Shown here: in pieces, positions 1 to 12,353 of the stretch
How the letters are laid out: each line of letters opens with the position of its first letter
Numbering within the stretch: position 1 is the first letter of the stretch
Assembly (NCBI RefSeq): GCF_027596085.1
Contig: NC_072449.1
Location: 26,046,022 to 26,110,021 of the forward strand
Direction: 5' to 3'
Source: Anoplopoma fimbria
Lineage: Eukaryota > Chordata > Actinopteri > Perciformes > Anoplopomatidae
Length of the DNA stretch: 64,000 nucleotides
Made by a program: the position numbers and the translations under genes
The notes under the pieces: model-generated
Told to the model about the DNA's origin: nothing
Databases searched by the model: none
Seen by the model: the letters and a program-made list of their open reading frames with translations, nothing else

Positions 1-729
1 AATCATACACCTGTAATAGAGAAATATAGCAGTTTAAACTTTGTTCAGTTCAGCTCATTACAGACAACAATAATAATCCTTCCACTCCGGAAAATCCTCA
101 TTTGATCTTGCATTTGCCATCCTTGCAGTGTCAAAAATGCTCCTGCTGACAAATTAATTTCAAGATCTTAGGTTAAATGTATTAATTTAAAGGCCCTATC
201 TAAAACCAAATGTATCATATTTCGAAACCTTGGTCTGTATCAACATCATCTTACCGTCTGTAATTACTTCTCCTGTCATAACAAATTTCGTGTGCTGTAA
301 TTTTTTGGTGAAGTATTTTTTGGAGGACCAATTGGATAGATGACAATGTACAAAAACAGGATATGTGTGTAGAGAAAGATGAGTGACATTAAATACAATT
401 CTCTGACTTAATTTGCATTTAAGATATTGACAACAAGGCCACTAGGATGATTTATTTTATTTCTTTTAGCAGCAAATTATATTTTGTGACAGGACTTTTC
501 TTTATATCATGGAGCAGTGAAATGATGACCGTTTACTAACACATACTTCGAGCCAATAGCCTGTAACATGTTATAATACATTAGGTTGTGTCCCTTGTTT
601 GCTCCTGCATTTAATCATGCCTGTTACATATATTAATGAAACCGTAGTCACTTCACAGTACATTTTCCTAATATTCTGTTCTATTGTATAATATAACCTG
701 CAGCATAAAGATAGCACTGCTGTTATTAT
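1..729. other. AT-rich non-coding DNA
   Basis: No plausible exon, repeat family or RNA is recognisable here. The stretch is AT-rich with stops in all frames. I see nothing to annotate beyond background. Confidence 0.55.
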
Positions 730-1490
730 CGTGTCTAAGCTTGTTTACTTAAAGTGCATCAAATGATTGACACAGTTTAATCCATGCGTGCTTAAACATC
801 TCAAACACGCCCACTTCTGCTGGCAGGAGCTTCTTGGCAAAGCTTTCACACGAAAATGCATATGTAATAAAAATAGATTTGGACATTGTCATTTCTGCGT
901 GCAATTAGCGTGACCATCTTGTCTGCCTCTGTGCGTTGTGTTGTTATATATCAATTCCCACAGAGATAAATAAAATTTCAGTATCTTATTAATAAAGTTG
1001 TGTTTTCATGATTACCCCACAGTACATATGGACCAAAAGTGAAGAGAGCACTTCTCATTACTTTTGTTAATGGCACACCAGCACTAATTGAAACAAGTAG
1101 TGGCGCTGTTCGCTTTGGGCGTGGCTTTTTAATGTTATTGGAGGGGTGCAGAGTAGAGTGAAGGACACACACAATCTCTGTGATTAGCTTTCATTATTCT
1201 AAAAGCCGAACTAGCGTGTAGCAGAACTTACGTTAATGCTGTGTTGAACTGCTCGCTCAAACTCATTTCTTTAATGCTAGGCAAATGGCTCTGTAATTTT
1301 TTAAGTCTGTTAATTCTTCATTCTTTATTTATGAGACACTTAGGCTCCTGGAAATATTTATTTGCATTAGTCATTTCAATTTTAACGATTGGACTTGATA
1401 GACTTCTTTCAATGACAGCGACAGTAGATTATGAAAAGTGGGACCGGCTGCTCTTCTTTACACGAGCAATCAGCACTCTTTATGTCATGT
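730..1490. promoter_or_regulatory. possible conserved non-coding block
   Basis: The block is free of simple repeats. It contains homeodomain-type TAAT motifs and an octamer-type ATTTGCAT at 1360-1367. An 83-codon open frame at 1241-1492 is hydrophobic and low-complexity, matches no family I know and lacks exon signals, so I treat it as chance. The regulatory call is inferred from composition only; an AT-rich intron would look much the same. Confidence 0.2.
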
Positions 1491-1582
1491 AAGATCAGAT
1501 TTCTGCATCACATAATGCTTTGAATTGTTTTTTGTTTTGTTCTGTTACTCATTTTATTAAAGTTTTTAAACATTTCATTATG

Positions 1583-1640
1583 TCGGTTTAGCTGAAACTT
1601 TTATCCAAAGTGACTTAAAACAAGTGTATTCAACAAGAAT
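1583..1640 (+). repeat. relic of a common fish interspersed repeat
   Basis: The core CTTTTATCCAAAGTGACTTA at about 1599-1617, followed by an AAGTGTATTCAAC-like stretch, matches from memory a very common teleost repeat motif (CTTTTATCCAAAGCGACTTAC). A shorter similar piece, CGCCCTTATCCAAAG, lies near 43290-43304. The copy is diverged and its outer limits are uncertain. Confidence 0.45.
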
Positions 1641-3290
1641 CATATACATGCTGATTTACTTTAACTGCTACATTTAGAGACATTAAGACATACGTTGGCT
1701 GAAGATAGCTTAGCATACTTGTACACAGAGGGTCAAAATCTGTCAAATTTAACTCGGTGACTGCATATTTCACAAACTTTATATGTTTGGTTTGCATGTA
1801 TAGAGTTTTCAAAGAAGGCATTCTGTCAACCACTTCTTGTTGTGTAGTCAAGATTTCCTGAGCGTTTTCATTGGCCACCGTTAGACGCAGTGTGCAATGT
1901 AAATTTATTGCAACAGCATCTTTGAGGTCGTTTGAACAGCTGCTTATTTAAAGCGCAAAGGACCCAGCTGATGCAATAAGTATTTACTGAAGCACAGAAC
2001 CGAATTTCCTCTCTGCTGGAAATTCAATATGTAACAGTTGTCATTTCCAATTACTCAGACTGAGTAGGTGGCAGGTGATTGACCCTGTAAACATATTTTG
2101 TGCCTGAAGACGTGTGAAACCAGCCAACAACAATGATAATGGACAGCCTGCAGTGGTCTGCCTCTGTCTCTGGTGCTTCTGCTGCATTGGAACAATCTTT
2201 GCTTGTGTGGCACGTAGCTGTTGCTTGCTCTCGACTGATCCTGCTTTTTTCTTAGTTAAATATTACATAGCAATTTTTTTCACCTGAGGACAGCAAACCC
2301 CTTGTGAAAGCACAGTAATATGAACACAATGATTAATACTATTAGTAAGTGTAAAAGTGTTTGTGCAAGCAGACCTTATTAACATATGGGAAGGATGAAT
2401 CAGGGCACCAAAACCAGTTCATGGCTTTGGCAATAAAAAACGGAGAACGTCTGTTCTGGCAGTGAATCACTGTGTTTTGTTTTGTGCTTTTAGAAATTAG
2501 AAAACGCTGATTGGGTTTATACTGTTGTAGCTTACAGAGTGTATTTCTGCAGGTCTAACCATCCAAAACAGCCTGTTTCAAGGTATCAGATTAGATTCTA
2601 ATAAAATAGAATATTTCATCTAAAATAAAGATGGCCTAATTGTCAAAAACTGTTGCGTAGGAAAGACACCAAGCAAGGAATAAATGGACGTAATTTACTG
2701 AAACTATGTTGTTGTTGTCGTTGATCATTTTCAGAAGTATACTGGGAAGTGTCAGACCTCTGCTTGGTTACATTCTTCAGCATCAGCAGAAAAAAATCTC
2801 TCCGTTCAGGACACAGAAAGGCCACTCATATTCAGGCGCACAGATTATATTCCGAATAATGTTTAGTGAATAGTATTTTATAGAAGGCAATTTTTTAGCA
2901 AGTCAATTATGTTTCTCTTTGGTTCCTCCTTTTGTTTCGTTAAACTAGTTTAGGAATGAACTGTGTGTAGATGATTGGGGGGGCACAATCCCAATTGGGT
3001 CTTTTTTTTCCTACTGTATTCATGAGACATTACATTTCAGATGAAATGAATACGAATATGCCACAGTAATCTAACCCATCGAGATGCTGGTAAAATACAT
3101 GTGCAGGTGCTGATTCAATATCTGATCTCCTGCATCAAATTTGGTGCAACAATTATATCGTCCTGTATGCTTAGACCTGAGCCCTCCTTTATAGATAATT
3201 TATCAATTCAAGTGCTTTGGCATCAGCTAAGAGTTGTGTGTGCACACAAGTAAACGAGTGCATTCTCAGATACTATTGGCTTTCACACTG
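1641..3290. other. non-coding DNA, nothing recognised
   Basis: This is mixed AT-rich sequence with short G and T runs near 2980-3010. Open frames of 60-82 codons on the minus strand have no recognisable features. No repeat family was recognised. Confidence 0.5.
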
Positions 3291-3292
3291 TG

Positions 3293-3347
3293 AAGTTTCC
3301 TGATGGCTATCAGGAAACTTGGTGCTCTAATTGATTTGGATCAATTA
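3293..3347. other. pair of adjacent perfect hairpins
   Basis: Arms AAGTTTCCTGAT (3293-3304) and ATCAGGAAACTT (3309-3320) are perfect 12-base complements around the loop GGCT. Seven bases later, TAATTGAT (3328-3335) and ATCAATTA (3340-3347) pair around the loop TTGG. This is seen directly. Function is unknown; the pair could be cruciform-forming DNA or part of an unrecognised mobile element. Confidence 0.75.
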
Positions 3348-4259
3348 CAGCTGACTCCTGGTTGTCATCAAGAAGAGAGGATCAATATTCTTACTCGTGC
3401 CAAGAGAGGTCAAAAGCATGTTGCACGCAAACTGTGCTGCAGATGTGAGGTATGGTGATGCAGAACATTCTCGTTAAAATGAAAACTTACCAGGCAACAG
3501 CTTAAGAAAATTTTTAGGTCAAATGGATGAGACAAAAAAGCCTTTCACCTCTGTAGAATTAGCTGTTAATATACCAATTCATTTCTATTTAAAAGCAAGA
3601 AAGAAAGAAACCACACTGGCTGATATTTGTAACTTAATTAGCAACGCTTGTTAGAGTCGCAAATCTCCCGAAACTGCTGGAGCAGTTGTGAGACTTAGCC
3701 TTTGCCTAAAATTAGATGAGGATAAACATCAACTAGCATCCATTATTGGCCATGCAGATGGATATCAGAACACCAAAGTCAAGTGTGCTGAAAACGACCT
3801 TGAAACAGGGATGTTGTAATGGATCACTCTCTGTATAAGTAGTCATTTGTGCTCTGTAGATGACCATTAAAAGGATAAATCTCTGCCGTTTAGTACTGTA
3901 CCATGCTAGAGATGACTAACCGACAATACATTTTAAATAACTTTTTTTTTTTTACTGCTGGAATGATAGCAGAGGCTGGGTCAAATTGGTGGCATTTTGT
4001 ATTTTTGCAATATGAGCACCTTTTTAGAGAGGATCCAGGCATCACATTAGTTCAAGCAGCTCACAGAACTCATATGCGCCATGTCACCTGGCCATCAGTA
4101 GATCAAACCAAACACCAGTCACATCAGTGGATCAACTTTCAAACTTTAATTTAGGCTGTGGTCTCCTCATAGACCCATACATGGCACTAATGCTGCCTGG
4201 CTCTTCTGTGTCTCCCACAGTCAACACAGCCGTCCTTTGGTCTCGGTTGCTTGAAACAA
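3348..4259. other. non-coding DNA with weak open frames
   Basis: An open + frame of 55 codons without an ATG runs from 3655 to the TAA at 3817-3819. A second frame spans 3903-4154 across a T-run. Neither has a recognisable domain or clear splice signals. They may be relics of a mobile element linked to the hairpins just upstream, or chance. Confidence 0.4.
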
Positions 4260-4440
4260 GCAACAAGGCAATTCAAAGTGCTTTACATAAAACATCAAAA
4301 TCTTGGAGACAGAGTACAAAATAAACGCATCATAAAATGACATTTAAATACAATTAAAGACAGTAATTTAAATTAAAACGAGCTAGAGAGGTAAAGAATA
4401 CAATGATAAAAGTAAAAGTGCAGCAGGCAGTGGAAAACAG
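4260..4440. repeat. relic of a fish interspersed repeat
   Basis: The stretch contains GCAATTCAAAGTGCTTTACA at about 4268-4287, followed by an A-rich tail of short AAAACA, AATACAATTAAA and AAAGTAAAA units. This layout resembles, from memory, a common teleost repeat with a 'CAAAGTGCTTTACA' head and an A-rich body. Family and boundaries are not certain. Confidence 0.45.
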
Positions 4441-4628
4441 AAAAACTTTCTTTAAGACTATTTTCTTACAAATGGTAATATTAGATTGCAGTCGGGTGCA
4501 GCGACTGCATGTCCTCACAGTAAAGTTACCAGCTTTTCAAACTTCTTTTTTTTTTAATAAAATGCAGAGGCTGTATTGTTGGCTAACTTTAAAGCTAACA
4601 AGATGCATGCTGCCCTTGAAGAACATTT
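4441..4628. other. non-coding gap between two repeat relics
   Basis: This short stretch has a T-run at about 4548-4556. An open frame runs through it but has no recognisable domain. Confidence 0.4.
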
Positions 4629-5170
4629 GGTAACACTGTCTATGACACTAAGGCTATAATGCCTTACAATAGGACCTACACTGCGCTATTGTCTGCTTAT
4701 AGCATTGTAGAATTATAGTCATAAATACTCATACATATCTTAAGTGCCTTATGTGCCATATCATTTTATGACTTACACCGTGAAGTATCATAATATGTTG
4801 ATTCTAAGTCACTGACATTTTGTTTCAACAAGGATCATAGTGTATTATGAATCCCATGGATATAATTCATAATATTATTTTATCATGCATTACACCAATG
4901 ATTTTATTGATAATATTATAACAATTCACTCTTGCTTTAAGTAAAGTAGAAATACATCTTATAACATTTTGTGTGCATTGATTACATTTTTTTTTCACTT
5001 AAAGCAAACAATGACCATTTACAGTAACTTATAATCACTTACTTCTTTATAATTGATCATAAATATTTATTATTATTAATACATCATGAGAAATGATGAT
5101 GTATTTCATATGTATATGCTTATAATACATGTTGACATGGGCTTCATATAAAAAGTTAAAATGTTGTACA
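4629..5170 (+). repeat. non-autonomous interspersed repeat, GGTAACACT type
   Basis: It begins with TGGTAACACTGTCTATGACA and continues with phrases such as CTAAGGCTATAATGC, TAAGTCACTGACATTTTGTT and AACAAGGATCATAGTG. These recall from memory a teleost repeat family that starts GGTAACACTTTA and has an AT-rich body full of ATAAT words. A perfect hairpin sits near its end (5078-5105). It has no coding capacity. The right boundary is a guess because I see no clear inverted end. Confidence 0.5.
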
Positions 5171-8159
5171 TTTAAAGTTAAATGAATGTATGTGGTGAAC
5201 TTTGAGAGCTATATTAAGAGGTTAGCTCTATTAAGAACTTTGTCCCTGTCCAAACTTACCCCAGGCCTATGTAAGATGTCAGACAAATACATTCCACTAA
5301 ATGTTTCTGATCTTTCAACAATGTAATATGGCAATTGTCTTTGCGTTCTAATTAGACACATAGATCTGAAAGCAATAAGCAATGAGGATGAGTATCACAA
5401 GGGAAGGTAACCAACAGTGAATTGTCTGCATGTGAGTGATAATTATTGTTGTTTTCCCATTGGACTCTTTACTGTGTGGCACATGCAGCAGATGGGGGAG
5501 AATACAAACAAGAAGGGATTCATTAAGTCTAAGCCAATTTCATGGAATGTACACATACGAATATAAATAAAATATTTTCATGACATTACTATTTATTCAA
5601 GCATATTTATAGGGAGTTGAGAAGATAATAATAGCTCAGTGATACCAGTATTAATGATGTCATATTCACAAACACGGTCTTCTGCAGACAAAGCAGTGTG
5701 TCAGAACCTTTTTGAATTAAAGGTTTGTTCACCAATAGTCAGTATGCATTAATTGGAGGCCACCTTTTGAAATAACATTTGAATAAATTAACTTTTCTGT
5801 AACAACAACAACAACAACTTCTGCATGAGTTCCTATAGCAAAAAGTTGCACCAAAAATGTATTTAGAACTTTAACTTCCTGCGTTATTTGCTATATCCAT
5901 TAGCAGTGACACAGTATAGGTCCTTTACCCATTCTGTCAGCATTTGTAGAATTTCCACTTTAAACTGATGTAATTATATGTGGTCGTGATTATTACTTTA
6001 AACCATAAAAATCTACTAAATCGTATCATACTGTCCGCAGTGGAAAACGAATAAACAAAAAGGACCTGGTACCAAAGTGAGTTGTGTCAAACCAAACCAT
6101 GCGGTCTAAATGAGGCAATAGACGGACTGTCTCACAGTCACTGGGTACTAGATTTAAAGTCCAGCAATAAGCACCCCAACGAGAGAACATGCTCTCCCTC
6201 ACGTGAACGCCTACACAAAGACACACTCACTCATAAATAAAGACTCCCACACAGACAAGCATGCAGCTCCACACAGAATAACAGCAATAACGGGGCTTCT
6301 ATTAGAAATACTGACATACTGTAATATACTCCATATATCCAGCAAACAAAAGCAGTGAAGAAAAATGTTTCAAAATGAAAGAGGTGGAAAGCCATTGTAC
6401 CCTTCAAAGAGGTACGCAGTATTGATTCCAGAATGTACAGGGGAAATTGCTGTAATTCAAGAACAGAGCAGACATGTTTCAGCCATTTAGGATCCTATCC
6501 CAAAATATTACTCTTGTCAGAGTATTGTTTTAGTTTTTTTCTCACTTTATTCTGACCATATTTGCTGTGCCGATTGTTGATTAGGCAAAATTGCACACTT
6601 TTTAAGGTTATATCATTGTGATGAGGTAACATTCCTGAGCAAGCAGGAGCCAATTCGGTAACAATGGATGACAATGAGAACAGAATGTGTAATGTGGTGG
6701 ATTGCAGTTATTAGGAAATACGAACATAGCAGGGTCTGTGGATTATACTGAGTAACCAGGACAATGTTTCTGAAAAGACAAATCACTATCATGTTCTTAA
6801 TAAATGTTGAAATTGTACTAGTGTTTACAGAGTAAACACATTCTGAAGGTGTATGCTGTGTTGCTTAATGGCTTCTTTAGCTATTTCCTGTGACAAATTG
6901 CTTATTAAGGTTAATCTTTCATGCATAGCGACTATTAAAAAAGGCAACAATAGAATAACTTTTCATTCATTCCAACAATAATCCTTCAAATCAAATAAGA
7001 GAACTTGAACTATGAACGGACATCAACTGGTCTGCTGTTTTTTTCTTGCCTCTGAAGAGAATATTTCTTGCAAATAAAATCATAACTGTAGGGATACAAG
7101 GAACTGCTGAAACTTGAATGACTTTTTGACATGAAAATGTTCAGCTGTGGACAACTTGTCTTGGCTAACAATCTTGGTGATGAAAATGTCATAGTTCCAC
7201 TGCACTCTCGTACTGTAGGAATTGTACATTACAAACTCTGGGGGACTTATTGTTCGTGTTGCTTGCCATGTGAATGCATTGCAATCATGTATATTTTTTA
7301 CTTCTGTTGCTTCAGTCAAAAAGTACGGGTTTTCATCCTATTAAATAAGAATTTCATGTGAGTCAAGTTGAGGACTGCACAGGCAGAAAGCCCCTTTATT
7401 ACAAAGTCCAAGTGCCAATTGCATGCTTCAGTAAGACGCATACATTCCCTTTAAAAGTGGTTCATTCCAAGATCTCACATGAGAATTAAAAGCTGTCATG
7501 CTGTTGGCAATGTATGTTTCTAGCAATTCTATTAATAGTCATTCTTAATGTCCAATTGGCACTTTATAATGATGTAATCTCTTAAAGTCTTCAATATGGC
7601 CCAGTCATTTGGGAGATTGAGTGTTTCTCTCAGAATGTTCCACCTTCAATAAGAATGCAGTTAAAGATACAGTATGTTGATGATCTTCAATGTCCAAAAA
7701 CTACATTACAGTTGATTGTGATGCCCATTGATGTAGTAGATCGATCCAAATGCTGGTAGGAGTTCAAACAAATTAATCTTGAATGACATTGACAGCGAGG
7801 CGAATTCCTTACATGGTGGCCAGATAATTGACAGTAATTTGTGTTTAGGCCACAGTAACAAATTCGTGTTTCATCACAAATTGACATTTTCTTAAAAAGG
7901 TAGAACTCAATTGACACTTATCAGAACATTTTATTTACTCTGCTGTACCTATTTCACAGCTTCATGAAACATTGCCATTCACCTGTAAAATTGCAATTGT
8001 TATGATATAAGTGTGACAGTTTGAGTAAATTTGAGAAATAACTGTTCAGTATTTAGCCAGTACTGACCTCAACTTGAGAAAATCCAGATTCTATTTGATG
8101 CTTTCATCTGCGACTGAAATATGATAATATATCAGTGTTATGTTAGCGGCTTGTTTTGG
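5171..8159. other. AT-rich non-coding DNA
   Basis: The only structured item is a short (AAC)6 tract at 5801-5818. Frames of 60-79 codons overlap on both strands between 7010 and 7361 and have no protein-like features. No repeat family or RNA gene was recognised. Confidence 0.5.
5801..5818. repeat. (AAC)6 microsatellite
   Basis: Six perfect AAC units, read directly. Confidence 0.9.
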
Positions 8160-8178
8160 CGGCCCCCAGGGGGCAGTT
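8160..8178 (+). promoter_or_regulatory. CTCF-like binding motif
   Basis: CGGCCCCCAGGGGGCAGTT matches the vertebrate CTCF consensus YGRCCASYAGRKGGCRSYR at 17 of 19 positions, with mismatches at position 6 and the last base. The match is to the published motif. Occupancy, and therefore any insulator or loop-anchor role, is inferred. The motif is strongly palindromic (CCCCCAGGGGG) and could also belong to an unrecognised repeat. Confidence 0.45.
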
Positions 8179-8179
8179 A

Positions 8180-9945
8180 TAGTCAGTTATAGCAGGCTTT
8201 AAGTAACCTGGAAATGGCCGCTATGGCTCCTAGGCCCTCCATAGCAAAGGAATGTTGCCTTTGACTAGAAACGTGTAAGTGTCTGCAAGTAAAATCACAC
8301 AGATCCATTGTACACAAGATGTACAATTGCTGCCCATGAAAGCACTGCCTTATACTCTATTCTGCATAAACATGAAAGTCTAGTCAGTTGCAAGTGGTTA
8401 AGTGCACACGCAGGTGTTAGAACAGGAAGTGACAAAGTTCCAATTAGAAGTCGTTAGTGTTTCACTTGCTTCAAAGTGACTCCTCACTGCGAAGGACTGT
8501 GATATGCTTAACTGTATAATAATGTTTTTCAGCAAGGGAAGCAAATAAAACAAATACAAATATGCAACAGTAAAAAAATAAACAGGCAATAACACACAAT
8601 ATCATATCATTTTTGAAAGTCACAACTTTAATAAATAATAGTTCTGTATTGTTTTGAAATATGTGATTTAAGATAAGAATGATATTTAGTCAGTAACTAA
8701 ATAGTTAAATCTTCAGAACAGCAGGAATACTGAAACCACAACAGCTTCAAACAAAGGGCATAAACTGCAGTCATTTTGGTGTGGGTGTCAGCTAAGATTT
8801 TTTTAAGGAGTGGTTAATACAATTGTATATTTAGTATTTACTGGAAATATATATTTTTTTTATACATTTTGGAAAAGGTAGATCATTAATAATGGAGAGT
8901 TATAAACATGCAGTAGATCTAAATATACCCGACTTAATCAAATTCTACCCTTTTTATTTTAGGTTGTGTATTAGTGTAGAGACATTTGAATAGTTTTAAA
9001 ACGCTGAAGATCACAGACAGTATGTGTTGGTAAAAGAAGAAGAGAGAGATGCGTACTGGAAGGATATGTTTTTAGTGAAGGCTGATGGATGAGAACAGCT
9101 TCTTAGTGTTGATAGAGAGGGAAGATTGAAATGTCATCAAAGAACTGGGAGTTGCACATACAGTGATTACAGGTTACTGCACACAAACAGACATGCCAAG
9201 TGCTCATTCGCTGTACACTGCGGGTCACAATAGTGAAGCACACAGGTGTTTTATAACTTCTACTGAAATGTAAAACATTTGCATAATGTAGCTTTTTAAA
9301 TAATTGTGCTATATTCTCAACCGATTATTTTGGCAGTCTGCCAGGACAACATAAAACCTGATAGCAACATGTCGTGTGGGCAGTTTTATTTATTTATTTT
9401 TACACAGTGTCACTTAGTCTAATGTGGCATAGCCGCAATCCAGTTCATGTTGGAGGAAAACATATTTACATATTTGTGTCAATCAAAAGGAATGTATTTT
9501 AGACTTTCAGACACATTTTGCAAAGTTGATATGAGCTCTTGTGGAATTCACTGTAGTCAATAATGGGATGTTTGAGTTCTGGATAGATCATCTTCTTTTG
9601 TTTGGAAGACGCTCCATAGCTTTTTAGGCTGTAACCCAAGATCATTGTAAAATGGCAGAGATTTTGAAAAGACCCCTCGTCAAAAGCACATTCCCTGTAG
9701 TGCATTTGCTGCTGAGTTTGAAATGCATGTTTGTGGCACTCAAAATATATCTCAATGGGTTTTTAAAATGTTTTAGACGCTGTGGACAAAAGCCAGGTAA
9801 CGCAATTTGCGAACAAACTGGAGATGAAAAAAGGAGGAACAAAAGGAGAGCCACGGCTTTGAAGACTGAATTTCCTGTTACGTCCATGTCGGGGCTACAT
9901 AGCACTTGCATCACAAAATATATGTGGTCAAATGCTTCCCAGACC
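8180..9945. other. AT-rich non-coding DNA
   Basis: No recognised repeat or exon. An octamer-type ATTTGCAT occurs at 9278-9285. Frames of about 100-120 codons overlap on opposite strands near 9640-10010, and neither encodes a recognisable protein. Confidence 0.5.
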
Positions 9946-9954
9946 ACCTCAGCA

Positions 9955-10050
9955 AGTGACGTGAGTGATCAGATCCCAATGCATCTTTATGATCGTTTAC
10001 ACTTGTATTAAGTCCTGTCCACTTGTGATCTGATCTCCCAGGACAGATTT
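9955..10050 (+). repeat. short non-autonomous repeat, copy A
   Basis: The block contains GTGATCAGATCCCAATGCAT and, after a TTACACTTGTATT segment, TCCACTTGTGATCTGATCTC. The two GATC-rich words give it internal direct similarity. The second half matches, in reverse complement, the copy at 57738-57795. The pattern resembles a teleost MITE-like family from memory; the class was not determined. Confidence 0.5.
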
Positions 10051-12338
10051 TTTAAAAACAGAGTCACAAAAGTTTTCAGGATTGGCACATCGGAGACATT
10101 ATGGAACCTCATCGCCTCCTATTATAGAGGATTGGTGTCCCCCTGTTCAACTGCTGGGCCTTTGCTCCTGACCTTGATTCTTTCTATTCACATCTGGATT
10201 ACAGTTTTACTACAGTTCTTAATGTAGGTAATCACTATTTTTGTGTCAAATTACATTTTGTGTAAAATCTCAAGAAATATAGGAAGAATTAAGTGTGACA
10301 TGGTTGGCATTCTTCCTGTCTCGAACTGGAAAACCCACTCGGGTATTATTAATAAAGTGTCATGTGCACAATCTGTCACTATTCACATCATCAGCTACAC
10401 TGTGGGACTTCAGTGCTCCCACACAATGCCACTTTTCAGGCCCAAGAATTATGTCCATGCTCCACAATGCTTCTAATTCATTTCATATGTCCCCTTCTAT
10501 TCAGTATAACTACCTCATGATGTGCTGATCCACTGCACCGCTGGAGAGTCTACTGCATCACGACCACAATAGAAATCACGGTGTGTGTCATGCTGTCTGA
10601 AGGACCTTGGTGATTTGAATGTTGAATGTGTAGTTGTAGAATGATTTGAATATAGATCTCTTGCATATATCTTGCATGACAAGTGTGTGTCACAGTATAT
10701 GAGAGGTCTTGTAGTTCTTGTAGCGTGGAAGTATTGAGTCAAATGCAGAAGTGTACTGTGAGTAGTTTCTTTGCAAATGCCAAAGAGACACATTCACAGT
10801 TTCCACTCCAACTTCAGTCAGAATATTACCCGACACCACAGTTTGGTCACTTTAATTATACCATTACCATCTAGCAAACCTTTTGAAAATGTTATCACAT
10901 CAAAAAATAACATTTTGGATATTACATAATACTTTTATTATCTTCATTATTTTGCGCAAAACTATACAGAATTCAGAGTTTATTAAAATGAGCTTTGTAA
11001 TGCCTGCACAATATGCATGCAACATATGCAGACGGTCCACTGTATTACATCTGCAAAAGATTAAAGATACGAGAAGTTAGTATTTCAACTTCAATAAAGT
11101 ATTTATTAATTTGGAACTGGGATCGGTGCTTGTGTTTCAGTGTTCCACTCTGAATAATACCTTGCATGCATGTAGCAGATGAAGTTAGGTAGCTCCTTTT
11201 ATCTTTCTGTCTCTGACAATTTTTAGTAACACTTTAAAGTCTTTGACAGTCACCACCATGGTGCACATAATTGGAGTTATTACTCTGCCAACATTCCAGA
11301 AATTATTTCGGTGTCTGGGTCACGTGGTTACTCTCCCCTGGCACGTGCATGGATAACCTTTGCAGTCGGCAGCTCATGAATAAATATTAGTTCAATTTAA
11401 CAGTTCAGTGACCATTTTAGGGATTTTTGGGATTATGAAGGGAATGAAGCCATTGATGAGCTAGATTGTCCAATTGTGAAGTCATTATTCCATCCCTGCA
11501 TGTGGAATACTGGGCTTGTGAATATTCTAAATCCAAACACTGTCCATTTTGGTACCTCAGGGATAATATAATTCTGGACACATACTCCTTTGTATCGTTG
11601 GAGCCTTGAATGTCCTTCAACTTGCTGGATTCCTTTGCTGCTGCTTTTCTAGTGGAAAGGGCTGACTGATGGGGAGGATGTGTTGATGAGTATGGCCTCT
11701 TTATCTGTAACGGGTCAGGATAAGCCTACATGTAACATTAGTAGCTACAAGGTCGCTGCCACAAGAATAGAGGTGAACCTTCTCGCCATCTATCATATGT
11801 ACACTCCAGTGCTGCTGAACCATTTCCTGCCATGCTGTCACACTCACTCCTAACAGCTGTTACAGCATGAAAAGATCATTGACTTGTATTTCCTATATAT
11901 GTACATTTTTATTAATTTCCCCCATGGCTAAGTGTTTGTCCCTACGTCTAATTTACCTCAGACGTGTGCTATTTTACTTTTTTTTTTTATTGAAATGACA
12001 ACTATGATATTTAATGTTTAGCTGACTCGATCAGCACCAGTGTTTATAGACAGTGTTTTATATCATTAAGAAGCTTTAGAAAGCCTGGATATTTCAGTGG
12101 CAACAGGGGTTCCAGAGCAGCAAGTTCATGTTTGGTAGCTCGTAATCCCCCCAATGTACTAGTTGTTTTATAATGGAATAATTTGTGTATTTAAACAGCA
12201 TTAACATTAAAAAAATAATGACCAAAATGGTATAATATCACAGGAGAAAAGCAAACGAATAGCTCATTTGTGCGCAAGAGATAAGGGGCTCAGAGTAAAC
12301 AACTGAAAAATAAACTGCAAAATCAAATGGTTCACAAC
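10051..12338. other. non-coding DNA, nothing recognised
   Basis: Mixed-composition DNA with short overlapping frames on both strands (10243-10874). No family, domain, splice pair or RNA structure was recognised. Confidence 0.45.
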
Positions 12339-12353
12339 TATATATATATATAT
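12339..12353. repeat. short TA microsatellite
   Basis: Fifteen bases of perfect TA alternation. Confidence 0.85.

Noticed and set aside
9642..10011. Opposite-strand frames of 101 and 119 codons
   Set aside because: They overlap each other, match no family and run into a repeat copy.
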